Positions 35,381 to 44,510 of a stretch of 64,000 nt of DNA are shown in pieces. This stretch comes from JAQWRV01 sp045564915. Lineage in GTDB: Bacteria; Pseudomonadota; Alphaproteobacteria; Rhodospirillales; Rhodospirillaceae. Below the pieces are notes generated by a model. That model saw only the letters and a program-made list of their open reading frames with translations. It was not told where the DNA came from and made no database searches. The stretch covers positions 186,001 through 250,000 of the forward strand of contig JBJLGL010000001.1 in assembly GCA_045564915.1 (NCBI GenBank). Direction: 5' to 3'. Each line of letters starts with the position of its first letter. The first letter of the stretch is position 1. A program made the translations under genes and the position numbers.

Positions 35381-38300
35381 ATGGGTTGGCAATTCTGGAT
35401 TGATCGAGGTGGCACTTTTACGGATGTTGTTGCGTGCTCACCCGACGGTCAGATTTTATCTGACAAACTGTTGTCAGATAATCCAAGCCAATACACTGAT
35501 GCAGCTGTTGAGGGTATAAAGAAGATACTTGGGCTTAAGACTGAAGAACCCCTACCCGCGGAAAGAATTGATGCGATTAAGATGGGTACAACGGTTGCAA
35601 CTAATGCTTTGTTAGAGCGCACAGGTCAACCGACCCTACTTGCAATCACCCAGGGCTTTGCAGACGCGCTGATTATCGGCACGCAGAATCGACAAAAGCT
35701 GTTCGACCTCAAGATAGAGCGGCTGAAAGTGCTTTATAGTGAAACAGTAGAAATAAAAGAACGTCTCTACGCTGATGGTTCTATCGCGACACATCTAGAT
35801 GCAGACCGTGCCAAAAGGGACCTACAAAGATTTTATGACAAAGGTTACCGCTCAATCGCAATTGTGCTTGTACATGCGGATCGGCATCCCAGACATGAGA
35901 AGGAAATTGCCAACATTGCCTATTCTATAGGTTTTGATCAAGTTTCAGCATCTCATGAGGTCATACCTCTGATTAAGTTAATTAGTCGAGGCGATACAAC
36001 AGTTGCCGATGCCTATCTTTCTCCCGTTCTCAAGCGCTACGTAGACCAAGTTGAGAGTAAGGTATCTGGAGCGCGCCTCTTTTTCATGCAATCAAATGGT
36101 GGCTTAACCCGAGCGCATACCTTCCGCGGCAAAGATGCAGTTCTTTCCGGGCCTGCGGGTGGCGTTGTCGGAATGGCTAGCATCGCTCGCTCAGCCAATA
36201 TCGAGAGAGTTATTGGCTTTGATATGGGTGGGACATCAACTGACGTGTCTCACTTCAACGGTGTATTCGAGCGTACATTCGACAGTGTCATTGCCGGTGT
36301 CCGCATACGTGCGCCTATGATGGATATCCATACCGTCGCCGCTGGAGGTGGCTCCTTATGCACTTTCGACGGCCTACGCTTTAAGGTTGGTCCAGAAAGT
36401 GCTGGCGCTCAGCCTGGCCCTGTTGCCTATAGACAAGGCGGGCCTCTAACGATCACAGATTGCAATATATTCCTTGGCCGTATTCAACCCCATCATTTTC
36501 CATCGGTATTCGGGAGAACAGGTGATCAGCCATTGGATAAGGAAGCAGTTACAAAGTTATTGGTGTCTATGTCAGGCTCAGTGAAGTCAGGTATTAGTCA
36601 TGCAATGAAACCAGAAGAAATAGCAGAGGGTTTTCGATCAATAGCCATCGAAAACATGGCGGGTGCAATCAAGACAATATCTATTCAGAAAGGGTATGAC
36701 GTCTCTAATTATACACTCGTGAGTTTTGGTGGTGCAGGAGGCCAGCACGCCTGCAAAGTTGCTGAAAGACTTGGAATACGAGAGATTCTAATTCATCCTC
36801 TCGCAGGCGTAATGTCAGCATACGGCATGGGGATGGCTGAACTCCGTGCATTAAAAGAAAAGACTATTGCCCTCCCCTTAAACGAGTCATGCATCGTCAG
36901 TATTAATCAAACACTAAATGAGCTGTCATCTGAGGCTTGCCAGACACTAATTGAGCAGGGCGTAAATGAGATAGATATAACTATCATGCGCTCTGTCTAC
37001 ATCCGTTATAGCGGCACGGACTCAACGTTGACTATTCCTTATGACACGGCGTCTAATATGGAGCGTAGATTTGAAGAAAACCACCTCCAGCAGTTCGGGT
37101 TTATTCAAGAAAATAAAGCTTTGTTTGTAGAGGCCGTCAGCATTGAAGCATCTGGAGGTGCCATAAGTATTAATGCAACGAGAATCGCTCAACAAGCTAG
37201 GGAACACAATATTCTCGTAGAAGAGACGGTTGACATGTACTCTGGCGGTTGTTGGACAAGCATACCTGTTTTCCGTAGAAATCAGTTGAGACAAGGTCAA
37301 GATATATATGGACCGGCGCTCATCGTAGAAGAGAACGCAACTACTGTAGTTGAGAAGGACTGGAATGCACATATCTCTCCACTTGACCATCTCATTCTAT
37401 CAAGACCTATCAAAACGACAGCCAAAAGGTCTCTAGCGATAGAAGCTAACCCCGTTAGAGTTGAAATCTTTAATAGTTGGTTCATGTCTATCGCTGAGCG
37501 TATGGGGGCTGTGCTGCAAAATACTGCACATTCTGTAAACATAAAGGAACGTCTCGATTTCTCTTGCGCTGTATTTGATGCCCAAGGGGCACTGATTGCA
37601 AACGCCCCCCACATGCCTGTTCATCTTGGGTCTATGGGAGAAAGTGTGCGTGCTATCCTGAATGTGCATAAAGATACCATGGCTCCTGGGGATGCCTTTG
37701 TAACCAATGCACCTTATAACGGCGGAACTCACCTCCCAGACGTGACCGTAGTTTCACCTGTATTCGACCCCCAGTCCGAGGAGCACGTATTGTTTGTTGC
37801 CGCACGCGGGCATCACGCGGACGTTGGTGGTATTACACCTGGGTCAATGCCACCAAACAGTACTTCAATCGACGAAGAAGGCGTACTCTTCGACTCGATG
37901 CAGTTGGTAATAGGAGGGCGACTCCAAGAGAAAGCAATAAGAAATATTTTATTGTCGGCTAAATACCCATCACGAAATGCTGAACAAAATCTGGCGGACT
38001 TACGCGCTCAGCTCGCAGCATGCGCAAAGGGTGCTGCCGAACTTCATTCAATGATTCAAACCTCAGGGCTGGAGGTCGTAAAAAATTATGCGCTGAATGT
38101 GCAATACAATGCAGAAGAGGCTGTTCGACGGGTTATCAAGAAACTTGATAGCGGCTCTTTTGTTGCTCCTATGGACGATGGCAGCGAAATCAAAGTTGTC
38201 GTCTCCATTGACAAGAATACACGATCGGCAACGATCGATTTCACCGGCACATCAGACCAACGGCCAAACAATTTCAATGCTCCAGCTTCAGTTTGTAGAG

Positions 38301-38977
38301 CCGCCGTTCTTTATGTATTCAGAACACTCGTTGACGAAGATATTCCCATGAATGAAGGATGCTTAAGACCTCTAAATTTGATTATCCCCGAAGGATCAAT
38401 GCTAGATCCTCACTATCCAGCTGCTGTAGTCGCTGGTAATGTAGAAACATCGCAAGTCATTTGCGATGCCCTATATGGTTCCCTAGGACAACTCGCAGCC
38501 AGCCAGGGAACCATGAATAATCTGACTTTCGGTAACGACACTTATCAGTATTATGAAACTCTCTGCGGAGGCGCAGGAGCTGGGCCTAGTTTTGTTGGCG
38601 CTGATGCTGTCCAAACTCATATGACCAATTCTCATCTCACGGATCCCGAAATTCTAGAATTACGTTATCCAGTGTTGCTAGAATCTTTTAATGTGCGTCA
38701 TGGATCTGGTGGGACTGGCCGATTTTCCGGTGGTAATGGCATTGAGCGGCGTATTCTTTTTCTAGAAGCAATGTCTGTTGCTATGCTCTCTGGAAGACGT
38801 ACTACTCATCCATTTGGACTAGAAGGTGGTCATGCCGGAAGTCCTGGTAAAACATGGATAGAGCGCACTGATGGAACGAAATCTATATTCCAGTCATCAG
38901 ATAGTGCTGAAGTTGATGCTGGTGACACAATTGTTATTAATACCCCTGGTGGAGGCGGGTTTGGTCCACCTGGATAA
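35381..38977 (+). CDS. HyuA-HyuB fusion, 5-oxoprolinase/hydantoinase family
   Basis: A 1198-residue ATP-dependent amidohydrolase fusion. The N-terminal part matches HyuA: WIDRGGTFTDVVACSPDG at 4-21, MGTTVATNALLERTGQPTLL near 76, an actin-like ATPase core VLSGPAGGVVGMASIA near 255, and FDMGGTSTDVSHF near 281. The C-terminal part (about 690 on) matches HyuB: VFDAQGALIANAPHMPVHLG near 730, NAPYNGGTHLPDVTVV near 770, and a Gly-rich C-terminus NTPGGGGFG. Fusion and size resemble 5-oxoprolinase, which opens 5-oxoproline to glutamate, but hydantoinases share the build. A TTG at 35357 would add eight residues; ATG 35381 is better placed. Confidence 0.9.
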   Translation: MGWQFWIDRGGTFTDVVACSPDGQILSDKLLSDNPSQYTDAAVEGIKKILGLKTEEPLPAERIDAIKMGTTVATNALLERTGQPTLLAITQGFADALIIGTQNRQKLFDLKIERLKVLYSETVEIKERLYADGSIATHLDADRAKRDLQRFYDKGYRSIAIVLVHADRHPRHEKEIANIAYSIGFDQVSASHEVIPLIKLISRGDTTVADAYLSPVLKRYVDQVESKVSGARLFFMQSNGGLTRAHTFRGKDAVLSGPAGGVVGMASIARSANIERVIGFDMGGTSTDVSHFNGVFERTFDSVIAGVRIRAPMMDIHTVAAGGGSLCTFDGLRFKVGPESAGAQPGPVAYRQGGPLTITDCNIFLGRIQPHHFPSVFGRTGDQPLDKEAVTKLLVSMSGSVKSGISHAMKPEEIAEGFRSIAIENMAGAIKTISIQKGYDVSNYTLVSFGGAGGQHACKVAERLGIREILIHPLAGVMSAYGMGMAELRALKEKTIALPLNESCIVSINQTLNELSSEACQTLIEQGVNEIDITIMRSVYIRYSGTDSTLTIPYDTASNMERRFEENHLQQFGFIQENKALFVEAVSIEASGGAISINATRIAQQAREHNILVEETVDMYSGGCWTSIPVFRRNQLRQGQDIYGPALIVEENATTVVEKDWNAHISPLDHLILSRPIKTTAKRSLAIEANPVRVEIFNSWFMSIAERMGAVLQNTAHSVNIKERLDFSCAVFDAQGALIANAPHMPVHLGSMGESVRAILNVHKDTMAPGDAFVTNAPYNGGTHLPDVTVVSPVFDPQSEEHVLFVAARGHHADVGGITPGSMPPNSTSIDEEGVLFDSMQLVIGGRLQEKAIRNILLSAKYPSRNAEQNLADLRAQLAACAKGAAELHSMIQTSGLEVVKNYALNVQYNAEEAVRRVIKKLDSGSFVAPMDDGSEIKVVVSIDKNTRSATIDFTGTSDQRPNNFNAPASVCRAAVLYVFRTLVDEDIPMNEGCLRPLNLIIPEGSMLDPHYPAAVVAGNVETSQVICDALYGSLGQLAASQGTMNNLTFGNDTYQYYETLCGGAGAGPSFVGADAVQTHMTNSHLTDPEILELRYPVLLESFNVRHGSGGTGRFSGGNGIERRILFLEAMSVAMLSGRRTTHPFGLEGGHAGSPGKTWIERTDGTKSIFQSSDSAEVDAGDTIVINTPGGGGFGPPG

Positions 38978-39126
38978 TCCAGTGTATTTAGGATATTTAT
39001 GTACTTTGGATTTATGTCCCTCTTAAACCAAAATATCTTCGCTCCGAGACATGTCCAGAACACTTGCCAATATGGCCCTAAGTGCTTACCAAATACATCA
39101 GCCTCATCAGTGGAAAGCTGTAAAGA

Positions 39127-40101
39127 TTGATTGACCTTATTCCCTATATCTACCTGGTGACCGGACTTATTTTGTTGAGCGTTGCAGCGGACTACTTGAT
39201 TAGTGGCGCCGTAGATTTGGCTCAGCTCCTAAAAGTATCTCCGCTCGTAATTGGCTTAACGGTCATTGCTTTTGGTACCTCATTACCAGAACTAGTAGTC
39301 TGCGTGAGAGCTGCGCTAAACGGGGCTGCAGGAATAGCAGTTGGAAATGTAGTTGGTAGTAATATCGCTAATATACTGCTGATTATAGGAACCGGGGCGC
39401 TGATTTTTCCAATATCTGTAAACCGTAACTATTTTGTCCGAGATAGCATGATTGTATTGGCTGCGTCGCTAATATTTGTGGGCCTTGCCTTATCTGGCAG
39501 CTTCGGAAGGGTCTCCGGTACGATCTTATTCGCCTGTATTATTGCCTACCTTTTCTTCTCCTACTGGCAGGGTAGGAAACACAGTGCATCAGATCGGAAA
39601 ACAATAGAGCTGAAGGAACTTGATGCGAGAAAGCCTGAGTCTCCTGCGCGCGCCTGCCTGTGCGTCTTCGGTGGATTAATTGGCGTTGCAGTTGGCGCAG
39701 AGCTGCTGATTAATGGAGCAACGACAGTTGCTAGAAATCTTGGTGTCTCAGATGAAGTAATTGGCCTCACGATGGTAGCCCTCGGCACATCTTTACCTGA
39801 ACTTGCCACCGTAGTAGCAGCGGCTGCAAAGAAACATACCGATGTAATTGTCGGCAACGTCCTGGGCAGTAATATTTTCAATATATTTGGTGTAATGGGT
39901 GCTACCGCTATTTTTGCTGATGTGCCTGTGTCATCACAGATTTTATCTTTTGATGTGTGGGTCATGCTAGCTGTAACTATCTTACTTATTCCCGTGATGC
40001 TTAGTGGAAATTCTTTGTCTCGCCGGGAAGGAGGAATTTTCGTTACGCTTTATAGCCTATATATATTTATACAATATCTTGGTGTTGAAAACCTGATTTA
40101 G
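39127..40101 (+). CDS. Na+/Ca2+ exchanger family (YrbG-like CaCA) antiporter
   Basis: A 324-residue inner-membrane exchanger with the two inverted alpha-repeats of the family: TVIAFGTSLPELVVCVRAAL near 45-64 and TMVALGTSLPELATVVAAAA near 215-234, each followed by a VGNVVGSNIANI- or VGNVLGSNIFNI-type segment. About ten hydrophobic helices are present with a hydrophilic linker near 155-175. It starts with TTG at 39127, consistent with the family's N-terminus; a ribosome-binding site is not obvious. The FolM-like gene follows after 14 nt. Confidence 0.92.
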   Translation: MIDLIPYIYLVTGLILLSVAADYLISGAVDLAQLLKVSPLVIGLTVIAFGTSLPELVVCVRAALNGAAGIAVGNVVGSNIANILLIIGTGALIFPISVNRNYFVRDSMIVLAASLIFVGLALSGSFGRVSGTILFACIIAYLFFSYWQGRKHSASDRKTIELKELDARKPESPARACLCVFGGLIGVAVGAELLINGATTVARNLGVSDEVIGLTMVALGTSLPELATVVAAAAKKHTDVIVGNVLGSNIFNIFGVMGATAIFADVPVSSQILSFDVWVMLAVTILLIPVMLSGNSLSRREGGIFVTLYSLYIFIQYLGVENLI

Positions 40102-40115
40102 AAAGTAGCCAGTTA

Positions 40116-40886
40116 ATGCCCTCTATTGACCACAAAACTATTCTTGTGACAGGCGGTGCCCACCGAATCGGAGGTCACATTAGCTCAAGGCTTGCTGAAG
40201 AAGGCTGGTCAGTTGCTATCCATTGCCACAAATCAGTAGATCAAGCTAATGAATTGGCAAGGACGATTATTTCGCAGGGAGGTAATGCCGCGACATTCAG
40301 TGCAGACCTAAGCTCTTCTGAGTCATTGTCTGGATTAATGTCACGAGTGGTAGATGAGCTAGGACCAGTAGGAGCTCTGATCAATAATGCGTCTATATTC
40401 GAAGCAGAGCAATGGGATGATGTCAGCCTGAATTCCTGGGCGGCACATCTCGACGTCAATCTAAGAGCACCTTTCTTTCTAAGCCAAGCTTTCGCCCAGC
40501 AAATGCCAAGAAATTCATTCGGTGCGATTATTAATATTATTGATCAGCGGGTGTGGAATCTAACACCAGGCTTTATTTCATACACAGTTAGCAAATCAGG
40601 TTTATGGACATTAACACAAACACTAGCAATGGCCCTTGCACCACAAATTAGAGTAAATGGTATTGGTCCTGGCCCAACATTCGCAAATAAGCGGCAAGAC
40701 AAGAAGGCATTTATTCGCCAGAGTGAATCCATGCCTCTAAAGCACAGAGTTTTACCTAGCGATATTTCTGACACCGTAATTTATCTACTCGATACAACTT
40801 CCGTGACGGGACAAATGATCGCTGTAGACAGCGGTGAGCACCTTGGATGGACCCAGGCTTCACAAATTCGGCAATTCGATGATTGA
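40116..40886 (+). CDS. folM: FolM-type pteridine reductase (SDR family)
   Basis: A 256-residue SDR with pteridine-reductase features. The cofactor motif is GGAHRIGG near 13-20 with Arg 17, as in PTR1-type NADPH enzymes. At the active site Asp 143, Tyr 156 and Lys 160 keep the spacing known for PTR1 (Asp replacing the usual Ser, 13 residues before Tyr). This supports reduction of dihydromonapterin or dihydrofolate to the tetrahydro form. The end overlaps the folB start by 8 nt, tying it to pterin metabolism. The symbol is by analogy with E. coli FolM; the substrate is untested. Confidence 0.78.
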   Translation: MPSIDHKTILVTGGAHRIGGHISSRLAEEGWSVAIHCHKSVDQANELARTIISQGGNAATFSADLSSSESLSGLMSRVVDELGPVGALINNASIFEAEQWDDVSLNSWAAHLDVNLRAPFFLSQAFAQQMPRNSFGAIINIIDQRVWNLTPGFISYTVSKSGLWTLTQTLAMALAPQIRVNGIGPGPTFANKRQDKKAFIRQSESMPLKHRVLPSDISDTVIYLLDTTSVTGQMIAVDSGEHLGWTQASQIRQFDD

Positions 40887-41319
40887 ACTTAAGAACTCAC
40901 AATTTATGGAACCCTCGCGTATAGCAGACGCTGGCGAAAATATTCGCCACGTATTTGTCCATGACCTGATTCTAAACTGTGATATTGGCGTTCATGCACA
41001 CGAAAAAGGTCATCCGCAACGAATACGTCTGAACCTTGACCTAGGGGTGTGTGACCATGACCGTCCTATCGCAGACCGACTCGAAAACGTTGTCTGCTAC
41101 GAGGAGGTAGTGACTAGAGTTCGCGCAATAGTAGGAGATGGTCACACTAACCTAGTGGAAACTCTAGCTGAGCGAATCGCGGAAGCCTGTCTTCAGATAT
41201 CCGGCTGTCAGTCCGCAAGAGTTAGGGTTGAAAAGCTAGATGTGTTTGAAGATGTAGAAAGTGTAGGCGTGGAGGTGGAGCGTAGAAATAAACCTGGGTC
41301 TAACCTAACCTCTTGCTAG
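40879..41319 (+). CDS. folB: Dihydroneopterin aldolase
   Basis: Splits 7,8-dihydroneopterin to 6-hydroxymethyl-dihydropterin and glycolaldehyde in folate synthesis. From ATG 40879 the product is 146 residues, with an N-terminal extension of about 20 before the core HVFVHDLILNCDIGVHAHEK. Conserved features include ENVVCYEEVVTRV near 74 and LVETLAERIAEACL near 96-109, containing the active-site Glu, then ARVRVEKLDVFEDVESVGVE near the end. A frame extension to 40834 lies inside the upstream gene and is unlikely. folP and folK are not nearby. Confidence 0.9.
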   Translation: MIELKNSQFMEPSRIADAGENIRHVFVHDLILNCDIGVHAHEKGHPQRIRLNLDLGVCDHDRPIADRLENVVCYEEVVTRVRAIVGDGHTNLVETLAERIAEACLQISGCQSARVRVEKLDVFEDVESVGVEVERRNKPGSNLTSC

Positions 41320-41683
41320 GCCATTGAAATATTTCACAAAGATAACTTCGAATTGCTCATAACACCTAAACATGATGGCCAGTCGAGCTAGTTGTGCACA
41401 AAGCTGCAGACAAATTCACATTATTAGTCAAAGGCGAGGTATTGTCATTGGCCCACCTAATGTTAACGTATATCGATTGAATAAATTAATTAGTTTCAAT
41501 AGTTTGCGGTCTAGTCCACAATTTTGGCGCAAAATGGCTAAATAAAGGAGCTTCACCGCTCAAATTTCTCGGGTCCCGACATTCCCACAGAGTTTTCCAC
41601 AGGGTAAATAAGAGAACTGTTGAAAATAGGTTTATAGTAGGCACACGGTTGACCAGAACATCCCCAAATGTCACATCGAAAGC
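41320..41683. other. 364-nt intergenic region ahead of uvrC
   Basis: AT-rich gap between folB and uvrC. It holds a 10-bp palindrome TTGTGCACAA (41392-41401), an AT-rich stretch around 41475-41500, and a DnaA-box-like TTTTCCACA at about 41590. Minus-strand frames here have no ribosome-binding site or recognisable product. I see no RNA gene. Confidence 0.45.
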
Positions 41684-43612
41684 ATGACGTCGAGAAAGTT
41701 GCATCACCCCTATCCGACCACTTGCGCAGTGGGTTCCGCACCCAGTGGAGATTCAGATTCCAGTGCCGGCCACAAGAGCGGTCTTGATGTAATCAAAGAG
41801 ACCGTAAAGATACTACCAAGTAGCCCCGGTGTGTACCGCATGCTAAGTGAAAAAGGGGATGCGCTATACGTCGGCAAGGCAAAAAACATAAAACAAAGAG
41901 TATTAGCTTATACAAAGATTGAAGGTATGCCTAAGCGCCTCCAGCGCATTGTCATGGCTACGCATCATTTGGAGGTAATTACTACTCATACAGAGGCCGA
42001 GGCCCTGCTCTTAGAAAGCAACCTCATCAAGCAGCTAAAACCGCGCTACAATATCTTACTGAGAGACGATAAATCCTTCGCATACATCAAGATAACTAGA
42101 GATCATGATTTTCCTCGTATTCTTAAACACCGCGGAGTGAGAAAAGCTCCCCATGATTATTTTGGTCCGTTTGCATCAACAAGTGCAGTCAATAGAACCC
42201 TTACAACTTTGCAAAAAGCATTTCTTTTGAGATCATGTTCCGACAGTGTTTTTGCTCATAGATCTAGACCCTGCCTCTTATTTCAAATCAAACGGTGCTG
42301 TGCACCATGTGTTGGTAAGATAGGGCCCTCAGAATATGAGAATCTTATTCTTCAATCCCATGAATTTCTTAAGGGCAAGAATACCAGTATACAGTCTGAC
42401 CTATCGGCTCTTATGGAGACCGCAAGTGATGAATTAAATTTCGAAGAGGCTGCAGAGCTAAGAGACCGCATTCACGCTTTAACAAAGGTTCAGAATCATC
42501 AAGGCATCAACCTCATGTCTATCGGCAACACTGACGTTATCGCGCTTTATCGCGCCGGTGATCAGTCGTGTATCCAAATATTTTTCTTTCGGGGTGGTCA
42601 AAACCTTGGAAATCGTGCCTATTTCCCATCTCACGGCGCCGAGGAAGATAATAGTGCTATTCTGGAAGCATTTATTGGTCAGTTCTATGACACAACACTT
42701 GCTCCCAAATCCATCCTTGTCAGCCATAACCTGGCAAACAGAGAACTGCTCAATGAAGCATTAGCTATTAAAGTAGATCACAATGTGACAATTCTGACTC
42801 CAAAGCGAGGAGATAAACGTAAACTAATTGATCACGCGTTAAATAATGCAGAGGAAGCAATGGGGCGGCAACTCTCAGAGAGTTCGGCACAACGGAAGTT
42901 GTTGGAAGGCCTCACTGAAACATTTGACCTTCCGTCGGCTCCAGGTCGGGTTGAGGTGTATGATAACTCACATACCTCTGGAACTGATATGGTCGGTGCC
43001 ATGATAGTGACTGGCCCTAATGGATTGGAGAAGACTGCTTATCGTAAATTCAATATTAAGTCATCTAGCTTAGCTCCAGGAGATGACTATGGTGCAATGC
43101 GAGAGGTTATGACTCGGCGTTTTTCACGGGTGCAGAAAGAAGACCCCGACAAAAACAAAGGTTCATGGCCCGACTTGGTCATACTGGATGGCGGAAAAGG
43201 CCAACTTTCAGCAGCCTTTAAGTGCTTAGAAGATCTTGGTATCGACGACGTGCCTTTAGTCGCTATTTCGAAGGGGCCCGACCGTAATGCAGGCCGTGAA
43301 CAATTTCATATGCGTAATCGTTCTGCCTTTATGCTAGCACCATCCCATCCTACCATGCATTTCTTGCAAAGGCTGAGGGATGAAGCTCATCGATTTGCTA
43401 TCACGGTGCACCGTGCAAAGCGGGCTAAAGGAATGGGCCGATCAGAGCTAGACCTCGTTCACGGCATTGGATCGAGACGCAAGAAGGCGCTACTTCACCG
43501 CTTTGGCTCAGCCAAAGCTGTTGCGGAGTCTGGTATCGAAGACTTGTCTTCAGTCGATGGAATTAGTGTAGCTTTAGCAAAAAGGATTTATGACTATTTT
43601 CACGCAAACTGA
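41684..43612 (+). CDS. uvrC: Excinuclease ABC subunit C
   Basis: The dual-incision nuclease of nucleotide excision repair. The 642-residue protein has an N-terminal GIY-YIG nuclease domain at about 40-125 (PSSPGVYRMLSEKGDALYVG; KNIKQRVLAYT), a Cys-rich segment (PCLLFQIKRCCAPCVG) near 195-210, a UVR domain near 235-270 (LNFEEAAELRDRIHAL), an RNase H-like endonuclease domain (VEVYDNSHTSGTDMVGAMIV near 423; DLVILDGGKGQLSAA near 500), and C-terminal helix-hairpin-helix motifs (VHGIGSRRKKALLHRFGS). It begins the uvrC-pgsA-moaD-moaE cluster common in alphaproteobacteria. Confidence 0.97.
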   Translation: MTSRKLHHPYPTTCAVGSAPSGDSDSSAGHKSGLDVIKETVKILPSSPGVYRMLSEKGDALYVGKAKNIKQRVLAYTKIEGMPKRLQRIVMATHHLEVITTHTEAEALLLESNLIKQLKPRYNILLRDDKSFAYIKITRDHDFPRILKHRGVRKAPHDYFGPFASTSAVNRTLTTLQKAFLLRSCSDSVFAHRSRPCLLFQIKRCCAPCVGKIGPSEYENLILQSHEFLKGKNTSIQSDLSALMETASDELNFEEAAELRDRIHALTKVQNHQGINLMSIGNTDVIALYRAGDQSCIQIFFFRGGQNLGNRAYFPSHGAEEDNSAILEAFIGQFYDTTLAPKSILVSHNLANRELLNEALAIKVDHNVTILTPKRGDKRKLIDHALNNAEEAMGRQLSESSAQRKLLEGLTETFDLPSAPGRVEVYDNSHTSGTDMVGAMIVTGPNGLEKTAYRKFNIKSSSLAPGDDYGAMREVMTRRFSRVQKEDPDKNKGSWPDLVILDGGKGQLSAAFKCLEDLGIDDVPLVAISKGPDRNAGREQFHMRNRSAFMLAPSHPTMHFLQRLRDEAHRFAITVHRAKRAKGMGRSELDLVHGIGSRRKKALLHRFGSAKAVAESGIEDLSSVDGISVALAKRIYDYFHAN

Positions 43613-43651
43613 TACTTAATTAACCCATTAAATGCATCTTGGAATCTCACC

Positions 43652-44221
43652 GTGCTTAATATTCCTAATATTTTGACCTTTTCTCGTATTCTTTTAATTC
43701 CTATCGTTCTGGGCCTTTTCTATTGGGATACGCCAACAAATCGTTGGTTAATGGTGGGTCTCCTTACCCTCGCCGGAGTCACAGACTTCTTTGACGGCTA
43801 CCTAGCACGTCGCAGTAACCAGGTTTCACCATTCGGACGTTTCCTGGACCCCATTGCAGATAAGCTTCTCGTAGCAGCATTACTTCTAATGCTAGTGGGT
43901 TTTGACCGGTTGACCGTTTGGACTTATCCAGCGGCAGTAGTGATTCTGATGCGAGAACTTTTGGTATCTGGATTAAGAGAATTCCTTGCTCAAACGCAGA
44001 TAAGCGTTCCTGTCACCGCTCTCGCCAAGTGGAAGACTACGCTGCAAATGTTCACTCTGGGATTTCTAATTATAGGTAGTGATGCACCTAGTTGGATACA
44101 TGCTCAAGCAGTTGGAGAGATAGGCCTTTGGCTAGCCGCTATCCTCACTCTCGTTACGGGATACGATTATCTAAAAAATGGTCTCAAACACATGAACATA
44201 ACCGACAATCAAGATAATTAA
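43652..44221 (+). CDS. pgsA: CDP-diacylglycerol-glycerol-3-phosphate 3-phosphatidyltransferase
   Basis: Inner-membrane enzyme making phosphatidylglycerophosphate, the committed step to phosphatidylglycerol and cardiolipin. The 189-residue protein carries the full CDP-alcohol phosphotransferase motif: DFFDGYLARR near 45-54, then GRFLDPIADK near 62-71, fitting DxxDGxxAR(x8)GxxxDxxxD. The N-terminus NIPNILTFSRILLIPIVL is typical of PgsA. Start is GTG at 43652, 39 nt after uvrC. Several transmembrane helices follow the motif. Confidence 0.95.
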   Translation: MLNIPNILTFSRILLIPIVLGLFYWDTPTNRWLMVGLLTLAGVTDFFDGYLARRSNQVSPFGRFLDPIADKLLVAALLLMLVGFDRLTVWTYPAAVVILMRELLVSGLREFLAQTQISVPVTALAKWKTTLQMFTLGFLIIGSDAPSWIHAQAVGEIGLWLAAILTLVTGYDYLKNGLKHMNITDNQDN

Positions 44222-44251
44222 GCAGCTGGCTTCAACTATGGAAAAAATCCA

Positions 44252-44509
44252 ATGACGATAAGAATACTTTACTTTTCGTGGATTAGAGAGAAGATCGGTA
44301 CTGGTGAGGAGCATATGGAATTGCCAGCCAACGTAAAAACTATCGCAGACCTCATTAAGTGGCTTAGAACACTTAGCCCTGTATATGACGAAGCCTTTTC
44401 TGAATTAGTCCAAATAAGAGCAGCCATAGATCAAAATCACGTGTCTTTGGATGTCGAAATCGGCTCAGCTGGCGAAATTGCGTTCTTTCCTCCTGTCACA
44501 GGAGGCTAG
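44252..44509 (+). CDS. moaD: Molybdopterin synthase sulfur carrier subunit
   Basis: A small ubiquitin-like sulfur carrier of 85 residues for the molybdopterin dithiolene. It starts MTIRILYFSWIREKIGTGEE, has the family's AFFPPVTGG ending, and the terminal Gly-Gly is the site of adenylation and thiocarboxylation. The codons of this C-terminus (ACA GGA GGC) form the Shine-Dalgarno AGGAGG used by moaE, whose start lies 1 nt past the moaD stop. Confidence 0.94.
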   Translation: MTIRILYFSWIREKIGTGEEHMELPANVKTIADLIKWLRTLSPVYDEAFSELVQIRAAIDQNHVSLDVEIGSAGEIAFFPPVTGG

Positions 44510-44510
44510 G

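Noticed and set aside
41320..41683. Possible replication origin
   Set aside because: Only one DnaA-box-like sequence is seen, with none of the genes usually flanking alphaproteobacterial origins.
41486..41741. Minus-strand ORFs of 73 and 62 codons ahead of uvrC
   Set aside because: Overlapping each other in different frames, without ribosome-binding sites, and partly antisense to the uvrC start.
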